Shown here piece by piece: positions 42,940-50,821 of a stretch of DNA of 64,000 nucleotides. Origin of the DNA: Marinarcus sediminis. GTDB lineage: Bacteria > Campylobacterota > Campylobacteria > Campylobacterales > Arcobacteraceae. Location: NCBI RefSeq assembly GCF_048571275.1, contig NZ_CP182357.1, positions 2,515,800 to 2,579,799 on the forward strand, in the 5' to 3' direction. The first letter of the stretch is position 1; every line of letters starts with the position of its first letter. The notes beneath the pieces are model-generated. The model was given only the letters and a program-made list of their open reading frames with translations. It made no database searches and was not told the origin of the DNA. The position numbers and the translations under genes were made by a program.

Positions 42940-43514
42940 TTAGCAACCTTTACTTTTCCTAATGCACCATTTGGCCCAGCAATAGAACCTTTTACTACTA
43001 AGATTCCAGTTTCAGCATCAAATGAAATAACACTATTTTTTACAGATACATTTGTATTTCCGTATTGACCTGGCATTTTCTTACCTGGTTGAACTCTACC
43101 TGGCCATTCACAGTTACCAATAGACCCTACTCGTCTACCCATTCTGTGACCATGAGATGCTCTACCACCAGCAAAGTTCCATCTTTTTACTGCTCCAGAA
43201 AAACCTCTACCTTTTGTTTTAAAAGTTGCTTTTAAAACTTGTGCTTCAGTTAAACCTGTTACGTCTAAGTCTCCTGCTTCAGTATTTGCTACAGCTAATG
43301 TTGCAAATCTGTTAAACTCTTTACTTAAACCAAACTTTTTTTGTTGACCTTCAACAGCTTTGTTGAATTTTTTACCGTTGCTGTAAGCAACAATAGCTTT
43401 TCCGTTTTCAGTGATCTCACATACTTTCATATCAAGAACTTTTAAAAGTGTAACAGGAACACTTGGTACTGAAACAGTTCTGCTCATACCGATTTTTTCA
43501 ACTATGAATTCCAT
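42936..43514 (-). CDS. rplC: 50S ribosomal protein L3
   Basis: 192 residues; MEFIVEKIGMSRTV at the start and the signature KGRGFSGAVKRWNFAGGRASHG. Nucleates large-subunit assembly. Confidence 0.97.
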   Translation of the reverse strand: MEFIVEKIGMSRTVSVPSVPVTLLKVLDMKVCEITENGKAIVAYSNGKKFNKAVEGQQKKFGLSKEFNRFATLAVANTEAGDLDVTGLTEAQVLKATFKTKGRGFSGAVKRWNFAGGRASHGHRMGRRVGSIGNCEWPGRVQPGKKMPGQYGNTNVSVKNSVISFDAETGILVVKGSIAGPNGALGKVKVAK

Positions 43515-43531
43515 CTATATTACCTTTCTTT

Positions 43532-43846
43532 TTATTCTTGACCCATTGATCTTACTTCAACATCAACTTCAGGAGCTAAGTCTAATTTCATCAATGAATC
43601 GACTGTCTCAGGAGTTGCAGAAATAATATCAATCATTCTGTTGTGAACTCTGATTTCGAATTGTTCTCGAGAATCTTTGTTAACGTGAGGACCTTTAATA
43701 ACTGTGTATCTTCTGATTTTTGTTGGTAAAGGGATTGGACCTCTCAACTCAGCACCAGTTCTTTTAACGGCTTCAACAATTGAAGCAACACTTCTATCTA
43801 AAACTCTGTGATCGTAAGCTTTCAGCTTTAATCTAATTTTTTCCAT
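43532..43846 (-). CDS. rpsJ: 30S ribosomal protein S10
   Basis: 104 residues; first gene of the cluster. MEKIRLKLKAYDHRVLDRSV and GPIPLPTKIRRYTV are diagnostic. AAAGGA lies seven bases before the ATG. Also the NusE antitermination factor. Confidence 0.98.
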   Translation of the reverse strand: MEKIRLKLKAYDHRVLDRSVASIVEAVKRTGAELRGPIPLPTKIRRYTVIKGPHVNKDSREQFEIRVHNRMIDIISATPETVDSLMKLDLAPEVDVEVRSMGQE

Positions 43847-43855
43847 TTTTTTCCT

Positions 43856-43906
43856 TTAAAGAACTCGTTAAATGTACGCTTTTACGCACTCTAACCATTT
43901 TTATGG
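43856..43906 (-). promoter_or_regulatory. Structured leader of the S10 operon
   Basis: The predicted transcript leader holds two small hairpins, ACCAT-AAAA-ATGGT and GTGCG-TAAAAG-CGTAC, ahead of rpsJ. They could take part in L4-type autoregulation, but there is no close match to the enterobacterial S10 leader. Confidence 0.4.
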
Positions 43907-43912
43907 TCGCGC

Positions 43913-43941
43913 ATTATAATATTTTTTATATAAATTGTCAA
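43913..43941 (-). promoter_or_regulatory. Near-perfect sigma70 promoter of the ribosomal operon
   Basis: Minus-strand TTGACA (43941-43936), 17-bp spacer, TATAAT (43918-43913). The strongest promoter in the window, as expected for ribosomal protein genes. Transcription should begin near 43906. Confidence 0.9.
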
Positions 43942-43979
43942 GTGTTATGGGCTTTAGGTCGATAAATTTGCCATTTTCT

Positions 43980-43996
43980 TTCCTTTTATAAAGGAA
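43980..43996. promoter_or_regulatory. Palindrome in the rpsJ / acidic-protein divergent gap
   Basis: Perfect arms TTCCTTT / AAAGGAA with a 3-nt centre, between the two divergent promoters. A second inverted repeat (TGTGGAT 44040-44046 / ATCCACA 44061-44067) lies closer to the acidic-protein gene. Either may be an operator; no regulator is recognised. Confidence 0.35.
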
Positions 43997-44074
43997 GAGT
44001 ATACTTGTTTTGGCTATGTATTAAGCAAGAGTTAAGTTTTGTGGATATTTTTGTTTTTTAATCCACATATAGGC

Positions 44075-44080
44075 TATAAT
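44075..44080 (+). promoter_or_regulatory. -10 of the acidic-protein gene
   Basis: TATAAT, 27 nt before the start codon; GAGGG serves as ribosome binding site at 44099-44103. Confidence 0.5.
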
Positions 44081-44107
44081 AATTTAACTGTTCAACAAGA
44101 GGGTATA

Positions 44108-44389
44108 ATGTCAGATATAAAAGAGAAACTCAAAACCGTTGTCCAAGAGACAATGATTCCAGAAGTTGAAGAATATTTAGAAGATTTATTTAAACTTTTA
44201 GAAGAGAATAAATCGACTCCAGATGATATGGATGCGATTAAAGAGATGGAATCTTTCTTAGTCGAGCTGGAAAACATTCTTTTGGTCATTCAAGAAGATA
44301 AAATGAGCGATAAAGAGTACCAAGAAGTGTATGACAAAATCATGGATTTAATCCATGAGAGCGAAGAAGAAGAAGAGGAAGAAGCGTAA
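44108..44389 (+). CDS. Small acidic helical protein (paralogue of the gene at 56633)
   Basis: 93 residues from the ATG at 44108 (an upstream frame extension is rejected because GAGGG and the promoter lie after it). Strongly acidic, helical, ending in a run of seven Glu. It matches the protein at 56633-56890: both share the pattern EKL...(I/L)P-(E/D)-(V/I)-E-(E/D)-YL-(E/D)-(E/D)-LF-x-L and a later SD-x-E-x-Q-E sequence. No enzyme motif, no membrane segment. Function unknown; a protein-binding or chaperone-like role is only a guess. Divergent from the S10 operon. Confidence 0.8.
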   Translation: MSDIKEKLKTVVQETMIPEVEEYLEDLFKLLEENKSTPDDMDAIKEMESFLVELENILLVIQEDKMSDKEYQEVYDKIMDLIHESEEEEEEEA

Positions 44390-44404
44390 GGCTCTCCTTT
44401 TCTC

Positions 44405-45646
44405 TTATTGATAAAAACCTGAAAACATCAAAATATCATCACTGTTTTTATTTTCCAAATCGTTTGTTATCAATTCGTTGATGATTTTTCCAATACTGGG
44501 AGCAAACGTCATTCCTAACCAACCTAACCCCATAGCATAAACCAAATTCCCATACTCTTCATCCCGCCCAATCAATGGCATATCATTGGGAGTCAGTGGT
44601 CTGAAACCTGTCCACTCTTTAATATCACCCATTTCAAAAGGAAGCGTATATTTTTCAAAATTTGATTTAATGCTTTGAATTTGCTCTTTAACGACATTTG
44701 GGTTAACCGATCCCAGTTCCAGCTTTGAAGTCAATCGCACACTATCTCGTCGAGGCGTCATTACGATGAACAAATCGTTAAAGAGTGTGGAAGTTTTAGG
44801 TTTCAGCTCTTGTGGCATAGTAAACGTAATGCTATATCCTTTTGCGGGTATCATCATCAAACTCTTTTTACGAATCTCTGCTAGGAGTGTTTGATAGCCC
44901 GTTGAAAGCACAAAATTTTCTGCTTCGTAACTTTTACTGGCAGAGTTAACACATTTGACTTTTTGGTTTTCAAATTTTATGTCAATGATTTTTTCATTTA
45001 AAATAAACTCCACGCCCTCTTTTTGTAGAAATGCTTTCATTTCCAGCATCACACGTTTTGGGTCAAAATGAGCATTTCGGGTAAAAAGAATGGAACCTTT
45101 TATTTTTTCGTTTCCACATGGCAGATACTCTTTTGTTTGAGAAGTTGATAATATTTTATAATTGTCTTTATCTTTACTTTCACACTCTTTTAACTTTTTT
45201 TCATACGTTGCCTCTTCTGTAAAAACACTGAGCATGCCCAAACGGTGGTAGTCAAAATCAAGCTTTTCATCTTTTTGTATCTTTTCATACCATCCCAAGG
45301 TCTCTTCTCCGTACTTTTCAAAAAGCATGATGGTGCGTTTAAAGCGTGTTTCATTGGCACTTGCTGCAAATTTAAAGAGCCATTTAAAGAGTTTTATATC
45401 CAAACTGGGATGAATTTTAACAGGTGATTCTCCGCGTAACATCTGTTTCATGGTATTAATAATGACACCAGGGTAACTTAAAGAGCCTTTATCAAAAGCA
45501 GAGAGCAATCCCGCGTTTCCAAAAGAGGTGCAATCGCTGATGTCGCCTTCATCAATAAGAGTAACTTTTCGCCCTGCTTTATGTAAAAAATAAGCGCTCA
45601 TCAAACCAATAATACCGCCACCAATTATTATGACATCTCGTTTCAT
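44405..45646 (-). CDS. dadA: D-amino acid dehydrogenase-like FAD oxidoreductase
   Basis: A 413-residue flavoprotein of the DAO/DadA family. The FAD-binding motif GGGIIGLMSAYFL lies at residues 8-20; the C-terminal GFRPLTPNDMPLIGR and GLGWLGMTFAP segments close the FAD site. It should oxidise D-amino acids (most likely D-alanine) to keto acids, passing electrons to the respiratory chain. With alr it would let the cell use alanine. Monocistronic; the repeat locus lies upstream. Confidence 0.87.
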   Translation of the reverse strand: MKRDVIIIGGGIIGLMSAYFLHKAGRKVTLIDEGDISDCTSFGNAGLLSAFDKGSLSYPGVIINTMKQMLRGESPVKIHPSLDIKLFKWLFKFAASANETRFKRTIMLFEKYGEETLGWYEKIQKDEKLDFDYHRLGMLSVFTEEATYEKKLKECESKDKDNYKILSTSQTKEYLPCGNEKIKGSILFTRNAHFDPKRVMLEMKAFLQKEGVEFILNEKIIDIKFENQKVKCVNSASKSYEAENFVLSTGYQTLLAEIRKKSLMMIPAKGYSITFTMPQELKPKTSTLFNDLFIVMTPRRDSVRLTSKLELGSVNPNVVKEQIQSIKSNFEKYTLPFEMGDIKEWTGFRPLTPNDMPLIGRDEEYGNLVYAMGLGWLGMTFAPSIGKIINELITNDLENKNSDDILMFSGFYQ

Positions 45647-45814
45647 CGTAAGACTCCTTCGTAAGCCTTGTAGTTTTTTATATTGTTAAAATATTACTAT
45701 ACAATATCTATTCTCTTGTGAAGATTAGAAGTTAATTTATGGGTTTAATGTTATTAATAGAGTAGAAGTTTTTCTCTTGAAAACCTAACTTTATACTTTT
45801 TAAAATCAACTGCC

Positions 45815-46140
45815 AAATCACCAAGCTGTGGCTATAAAATATGAGTTTTGCTAGACGTCTCTTGAAAAGCTAAAGCTTTCCGCTTCCACTTTCTTTATCC
45901 GTAAAGAAAGTTAGCAAAGAAAACTCACCACTGGCTTCGACGGCAAAGCTACCCTCACTTATTATTTTATTCTTTTCAGCTCTGCAAAACTCGCTACAAG
46001 GTGCGTTTAGCACCTTGCTTACGCTCAAACAGTTTCGAGCTGGTTTTGAAAAGAATAAAATAAACGTTCGGCGTCTGCAGATGTGGTAATACACTAAAGT
46101 TCAAACTATCTTGTGTAAATTGAATAAAGAAAAAGTTTTG
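45815..46140 (-). repeat. Structured dispersed repeat, unit B2 with conserved centre
   Basis: Minus-strand copy of the B-type unit. It shares with unit B1 the opening CCACATCTGCAGACGCCG, the closing CTTTGCCGTCGAAGCC, and the 3' hairpin ACTTTCTTTA / TAAAGAAAGT (45888-45911). The outer stem is a perfect 16 bp (45962-45977 with 46048-46063), and the inner stem is CAAGGTGC / GCACCTTG around the same pentaloop, TAAAC when read on the minus strand (45997-46017). Stem sequences differ from B1 but pair equally well. Reading frames here are not genes. Confidence 0.75.
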
Positions 46141-46189
46141 AATATAGAAAATCAAATATGCAAATGTCCTTATCCCCTCTTTTCCAACC

Positions 46190-46392
46190 CCTGCAAAAGC
46201 CGAACGTTTATTTTTCATTTCGGAAAAAGCTGAGGACTGTTTGAGGAGAGAAAAGTGCTAAATGCACTTTTTCGACGAGTTCCGCAAGCGAGAAATTAAA
46301 AATAATAAGTGAGGGAACCCGAATGGGCTTTGAAGCCGTTGGTGGTTTTGCTTACTTTGTCCACACAAAGTAAGAGAAGCGAAGACCTTTAG
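46190..46392 (+). repeat. Structured dispersed repeat, unit A2
   Basis: Plus-strand A-type unit, head to head with B2. Outer stem 46208-46221 with 46292-46305 (13 of 14 pairs), inner hairpin AAAAGTGC-TAAAT-GCACTTTT (46251-46271), then GGGCTTTGAAGCCGTTGG and a 3' hairpin TTACTTTGT-CCAC-ACAAAGTAA (46352-46373). It ends about 30 nt from the stop of the HIT gene. Together with B2 it fills most of the 45647-46423 gap; 45647-45814 shows nothing else. Confidence 0.75.
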
Positions 46393-46423
46393 GTGTTTAT
46401 GAGCAAGTATAAAAACTAAACTT

Positions 46424-46912
46424 TTATATAAAATAGTTAAAAGCATTTTCTTTAAGCTTCTGAAATATCTTCTCAAAATCCACGGGATACACTCTTGTTC
46501 CACCAATTACAGAGATAAAGTTCGTATCGCCTTTCCATCTTGGTAATAGGTGATAATGCACGTGTTGTGCAATGCCTGCACCTGCGATTTCACCTAAATT
46601 CATACCAATGTTCACACCTTCACAAGGCATGACCTCTTTGAGAAGTTTCACCCCTTGTTTCACCCGTAAACTTACCCTTTGCCAAACGTCATCGCTTAAC
46701 TCTTCTATGTTTTCAGTGTGAAAATGAGGAATAACCATGATATGCCCTGGTGAATAAGGGTATTTGTTCATGACCACATAACAGAGTTCATCATGGAAAA
46801 CTACATGCAGTTTCTCATCTTCAAGGTTCTTAGAAATATGGCAAAATATACAACCTTCAGGCTTTGCATCAGTAACATAATCAAATCTCCATGGTGCATA
46901 AATATGTTCCAT
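46424..46912 (-). CDS. HIT family nucleotide-binding hydrolase
   Basis: A 162-residue HIT protein with the catalytic H-x-H-x-H in AQHVHYHLLPRW. MEHIYAPWRFDYV at the start and GCIFCHI (zinc-type CxxC) resemble the Ap4A phosphorylase/FHIT-like group. It probably cleaves dinucleoside polyphosphates or nucleotide conjugates. Last gene of the ruvA-to-hit run, 40 nt after murF. Confidence 0.9.
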   Translation of the reverse strand: MEHIYAPWRFDYVTDAKPEGCIFCHISKNLEDEKLHVVFHDELCYVVMNKYPYSPGHIMVIPHFHTENIEELSDDVWQRVSLRVKQGVKLLKEVMPCEGVNIGMNLGEIAGAGIAQHVHYHLLPRWKGDTNFISVIGGTRVYPVDFEKIFQKLKENAFNYFI

Positions 46913-46953
46913 TATTTATTCCTTATTCATTTAATTTTATTTAAGCAAAAAGC

Positions 46954-48390
46954 TTAAATAAAATTCGGTGCGTCATTGGCAAAAAGAATTAAATCTCCAA
47001 CTTTGGTATGTTCAATTAACGCCTCTTGCATTTTTGATTTATCTTTTAAAATATGCACTTTATTGCTGTTAATGTGTTCGCTTAACACTTTAACATTTAA
47101 ACTTCCCGTTAAAATAACCAAATCAAAGGTATCATCAATGGCATTGGCAAGTTGTATGTTAGCTTCTTGGGTGGATTCAACCAAACCTGGAGTAATGATA
47201 ACGCGTCGCCCTTGAAAGTTTGAACAGATATTGACAGCTTCAAGCATTCCATCAAGGTTTCCATTAAAACTGTCATCAATAATGGTTTTACCACCAGCTA
47301 ATATAAGTTGAAGTCGGTGTTCCACGGGTTGAAGTTTGTCTAAGGCAATTTTGATTTCAGCAATGCTCATGCCCAATTCCAATGCCACTAAAATTACCGC
47401 ACATAAATTGATGGCATTGAAGCTTCCTAAGAGTGGTGCATGAAAATGTTCTTGTACGCCATTGATTTCTAAATCAAACCAAATACCATCTAAATTTGAC
47501 ATCGTAATATTTAAGTTTTTAGGGAAACGCTCTATTTTGTCATACTTTAAAATAGGCACAGTGTCATGCACAAACCCTTTTATCATTCGAGGAGTTTTAA
47601 GTATCTCCATTTTGGTATGAATGATATTATCCAACGTTTTAAAATACTCAATGTGCTGTTCACCCACTGAACCAATCACAGGATATTGTGGTTCTAAAAA
47701 CAGGGTTATCTCTTCAATGTCGCCTTGCTCACGTGCTCCTGCTTCTGCAATGTAAATTTCTGTGTCATCGGGCAAGTCATTGTTGACATCTAAAACAATT
47801 CCCCCAATGGTATTGACACTTCGTGGTGTTTTATAGGTTTTAAACTTTTTACTCAACACTTGATACATATAGTTTTTAATCGACGTTTTTCCAAAAGAGG
47901 CCGTAATGGCAATAATTTTTAAATTACTGTTGAGTTTTAATTTCTGTTTTGCTTTGTGTTTATAACTTAAAAAGAATATCTTTTCCAATATCATTGAGAC
48001 CATATATGCCAGTATCAAAGGCACAAATACGGTTACTCCTTCACATGTAGTGGCATACAGACACAACACATTAATGGCAAAGGTAATAAACAAAAGAAGC
48101 GCTAAAAATCGTTTGACTCTTCCTGTTAAGACCAAAGGTCGGTCAAGTTTTTTGTTCCACAATATAAATGCAGTTAAATAGAAAATATAGAAAAAGATTA
48201 AAAAATAGAAAGGTTCTAATACATAATATAATAAAATAGGCACGGCAAAATAGTTGATGTGCCAATAGTATTTATGGTGTTTAAATATGACTCTTTCAAG
48301 CTTATAGTTGTACCATTGCAGACTTGTTATCATATACCAACCTAAGCACATGATAAATACGATGTGTGTAAAAATATTAAAGTATTGCAT
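46954..48390 (-). CDS. murF: Membrane-anchored MurF-type ligase
   Basis: Adds D-Ala-D-Ala to the UDP-MurNAc-tripeptide, the last cytoplasmic step before lipid I. 478 residues. Residues 1-150 contain about six hydrophobic membrane segments instead of the usual soluble UMP-binding domain. The Mur ligase centre follows with the P-loop ITASFGKTSIKNY, YIAEAGAREQGDI and EHRLQLI, and the C-terminal domain is present. The overlap of 14 nt with the hydrolase gene and the nearby ddl place it in a cell-wall operon. This form is known in this phylum. Confidence 0.9.
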   Translation of the reverse strand: MQYFNIFTHIVFIMCLGWYMITSLQWYNYKLERVIFKHHKYYWHINYFAVPILLYYVLEPFYFLIFFYIFYLTAFILWNKKLDRPLVLTGRVKRFLALLLFITFAINVLCLYATTCEGVTVFVPLILAYMVSMILEKIFFLSYKHKAKQKLKLNSNLKIIAITASFGKTSIKNYMYQVLSKKFKTYKTPRSVNTIGGIVLDVNNDLPDDTEIYIAEAGAREQGDIEEITLFLEPQYPVIGSVGEQHIEYFKTLDNIIHTKMEILKTPRMIKGFVHDTVPILKYDKIERFPKNLNITMSNLDGIWFDLEINGVQEHFHAPLLGSFNAINLCAVILVALELGMSIAEIKIALDKLQPVEHRLQLILAGGKTIIDDSFNGNLDGMLEAVNICSNFQGRRVIITPGLVESTQEANIQLANAIDDTFDLVILTGSLNVKVLSEHINSNKVHILKDKSKMQEALIEHTKVGDLILFANDAPNFI

Positions 48391-49102
48391 TTTCTAATCT
48401 TTGTGTAATATCATTTGCATGTTCACAAAAAAAATAGTGATCACCTCGGTATGAGGTAAATGCACTGTTTTTAATCAACGATGCTATTTTTTGACCACTC
48501 GCAAGAGAGGTTGCGGTGTCTTGCTCTCCCCAAAATATATAGGCATTGCCCGTATAGTTTTCAAATGCCGTGCTGAAATCTTCATTCACCACATTTTTAA
48601 ACGTTTCATACATATTTTGGCTCATGGCTTGTACATCTTTACTTCTAAAGCGTCGGGTGATTTTACCCAAACCTAAAACGTTTAAGAGTTTAGCCAGTTT
48701 TATTTTCATTCGGACTTTGCATGATTTTTTCTCTAAAATCCCTGCACTGCTTAAAAGTATCAAGTTTTTAGGGTTTAAAAGTGTTGCAACTTTTCCACCA
48801 TAAGAGTGTCCTGCAATACTCAGGCTCTTTTTATCGGAATCAATTTGAAGTAAAAATGCCTCAATAATAGAAGCATACTCTTGCGTGGTTAAAACAGAAC
48901 TATTCATACTTTTCCCAAAACCGGGCATGTCGATATAGATATGACGGAAGGCTTTTAAATAGTGGGAAAAAGCCATCTTCATAATCTCTTTATTGCTGCC
49001 CCAGCCGTGCAAAAAGACGATATCTTTTTTTGCAGTGGGATTCACAATATCATACGCGATATCAAATGTTTTGTTTTGATAACTTATGCTTTTCAGTGCC
49101 AA
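48377..49102 (-). CDS. Alpha/beta hydrolase
   Basis: A 241-residue hydrolase: oxyanion motif VFLHGWGSNKEIM, nucleophile elbow GHSYGGKV (Ser), and the late His in RGDHYFFCEH. Cytoplasmic. It sits directly between ddl (abutting) and murF (14-nt overlap), so it may act on a wall precursor or lipid, but the substrate is unknown. Confidence 0.88.
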   Translation of the reverse strand: MALKSISYQNKTFDIAYDIVNPTAKKDIVFLHGWGSNKEIMKMAFSHYLKAFRHIYIDMPGFGKSMNSSVLTTQEYASIIEAFLLQIDSDKKSLSIAGHSYGGKVATLLNPKNLILLSSAGILEKKSCKVRMKIKLAKLLNVLGLGKITRRFRSKDVQAMSQNMYETFKNVVNEDFSTAFENYTGNAYIFWGEQDTATSLASGQKIASLIKNSAFTSYRGDHYFFCEHANDITQRLENAIL

Positions 49103-50137
49103 CTATTTGCCCTTGCTTGCTTGAATTTTATTGACATATTCATAGTTAATGACAATTCTCTTTTTTGTGGGTAAATCATTTGCCAAAGCGTACAAAAGCG
49201 TACTGAAATCTTCAAAAAGATAGTTTGCCATACTGCCAGGAATAGAGTTAATTTCATTGATATAGACTTCATTATCAAGAACGAAAAAATCACATCGAAT
49301 AAGTGAACCCTCAAAAAGAGTATTGTAGAGTTTTTTAAATGACTCTTTTATCTTCTCTTGTATCTCTTGTGTTAAGTCAGCTTCTACGGCTTTGCTGGTT
49401 CTTGAAAAGTCTAAATATTTTTTATCAAAATCTAAAAACTCCACTTTTTGTGGCTCTTCAATGATAGAAAACTTAAATTCATTGCCAATTTTTGTACCCG
49501 CAAGATTGTACTCTTTAATGCCAGAGATAAACGGCTCAATTAAAACGGCATCGTCAAACTCAAAGGCCACATCCAGAGCATAATTCAGCTCTTCAACCGA
49601 TTTTACAATCGAAACGCCAATTGAACTTCCCAATCGTGCAGGTTTAATGATTACAGGGAAACTCTCTATCTCGATGGTATCATTTTTGGTGTAAAAGCTA
49701 TAATCGATTGTGTTAACACCCAGACTCGTAGCATACCCTTTGGTTAAGAATTTATGTGAACTCACACTGCAGGCTTCGACTCTTGGTCCTATGAATTTAA
49801 TGCCATAAAATTCAAACAGAGAAGCTAAGACACCATCTTCACCATCGCCACCATGAGTTAAATTTAATACCACATCAAAAGCCACGTCTTTTTGTGAGAA
49901 CATTGATTTTTTAGAAAAACCACCCTTTTTAAGAGTAAGTTGTTCACATTTTTTATATTCACCCGAACTGAAAAGTTTAGATTTAATAATTTTATTTGGT
50001 ATCTCAAAAAACTCTCTGTTTTGGTCACAGAAAATATAAATCAACTCCTCTTTTAACACATCTTTCATAGCAATTGAAGAGACAATTGATATTTCATGCT
50101 CATAACTTGACCCACCAAAAACGATAGCTATTTTCAT
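49103..50137 (-). CDS. ddl: D-alanine--D-alanine ligase
   Basis: Joins two D-alanines with ATP for peptidoglycan. 344 residues of ATP-grasp fold: FGGSSYEHEISIVS at the start, LTHGGDGEDGVLASLFE, PARLGSSIGVSIV and YINEINSIPGSM near the end. The product goes to MurF encoded two genes down. Confidence 0.96.
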   Translation of the reverse strand: MKIAIVFGGSSYEHEISIVSSIAMKDVLKEELIYIFCDQNREFFEIPNKIIKSKLFSSGEYKKCEQLTLKKGGFSKKSMFSQKDVAFDVVLNLTHGGDGEDGVLASLFEFYGIKFIGPRVEACSVSSHKFLTKGYATSLGVNTIDYSFYTKNDTIEIESFPVIIKPARLGSSIGVSIVKSVEELNYALDVAFEFDDAVLIEPFISGIKEYNLAGTKIGNEFKFSIIEEPQKVEFLDFDKKYLDFSRTSKAVEADLTQEIQEKIKESFKKLYNTLFEGSLIRCDFFVLDNEVYINEINSIPGSMANYLFEDFSTLLYALANDLPTKKRIVINYEYVNKIQASKGK

Positions 50138-50166
50138 TCTTTAAACTCTCCTGAATTTGTTATTTT

Positions 50167-50727
50167 TTATTTTTGTAATTTTCTTAAAGCTTCTTTAACC
50201 AATGCACTTGTCTCAGTTGAGACACAGGTGGTCAATATTTTGGAAACAACATCTTTTTTAAACCCCAATGACTCTAATGCCAAAGCAGCTTCTAAAGAAG
50301 AGGAATTGAAATTTTCATTTCCAGCATCATTTTCAATGATAAAATCACCCAATTCAACCAAAATACGACTCGCTTGTTTTGGTCCAATACCGGGGACTCT
50401 TTTTAGCATTGTCACATCGTGACTGTTCACAATTTGCGCAAAAGACGAGGCGCTAAATGTTGAACAAATTGCCAATGCCACTTTTGGTCCAACTCCGTTA
50501 ATTTTAATCACGGTATCAAACAATTTTTTTTCATTCATTTCTACAAATCCATAGAGACTTTGAGAATCTTCTTTTATGATATGTGTGGTAAATAGTTTTA
50601 TATTATTTTTTGTAATCTGAGCACTACAATTCAAAGAGATAAAAACCTCATATATGAGCCCATTAACATTTAAATGAAGCGATGTAGGTTCCTTTTTTTC
50701 TATTGTTCCTTCAATTCCAACAATCAT
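50167..50727 (-). CDS. ruvA: Holliday junction helicase subunit RuvA
   Basis: A 186-residue junction-binding subunit. OB fold (1-65, MIVGIEGTIEKKEPTS), two helix-hairpin-helix motifs (KINGVGPKVALAI and KRVPGIGPKQASRILVEL) and the C-terminal RuvB-binding domain (LESLGFKKDVVSKIL). First gene of the ruvA-ddl-hydrolase-murF-hit run; divergent from the chemoreceptor. Confidence 0.96.
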   Translation of the reverse strand: MIVGIEGTIEKKEPTSLHLNVNGLIYEVFISLNCSAQITKNNIKLFTTHIIKEDSQSLYGFVEMNEKKLFDTVIKINGVGPKVALAICSTFSASSFAQIVNSHDVTMLKRVPGIGPKQASRILVELGDFIIENDAGNENFNSSSLEAALALESLGFKKDVVSKILTTCVSTETSALVKEALRKLQK

Positions 50728-50821
50728 TGACTTTCTTTCTTTTTATAAACTTTTTTCATTTAATATTCGTTAAATAATTATCATTATATAATAATCAAAC
50801 TTAAAATTTAAGGCTGTATAT

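Noticed and set aside
43856..43906. A classical enterobacterial S10 leader
   Set aside because: Only two small hairpins are present; the multi-stem structure bound by L4 in enterobacteria is not recognisable, so only a generic structured leader is annotated.
45870..46506. Three overlapping minus-strand frames (74, 74 and 82 residues)
   Set aside because: They lie in repeat locus 2 or its edge with the HIT gene. The stems covary in a way that protects pairing, not protein sequence.
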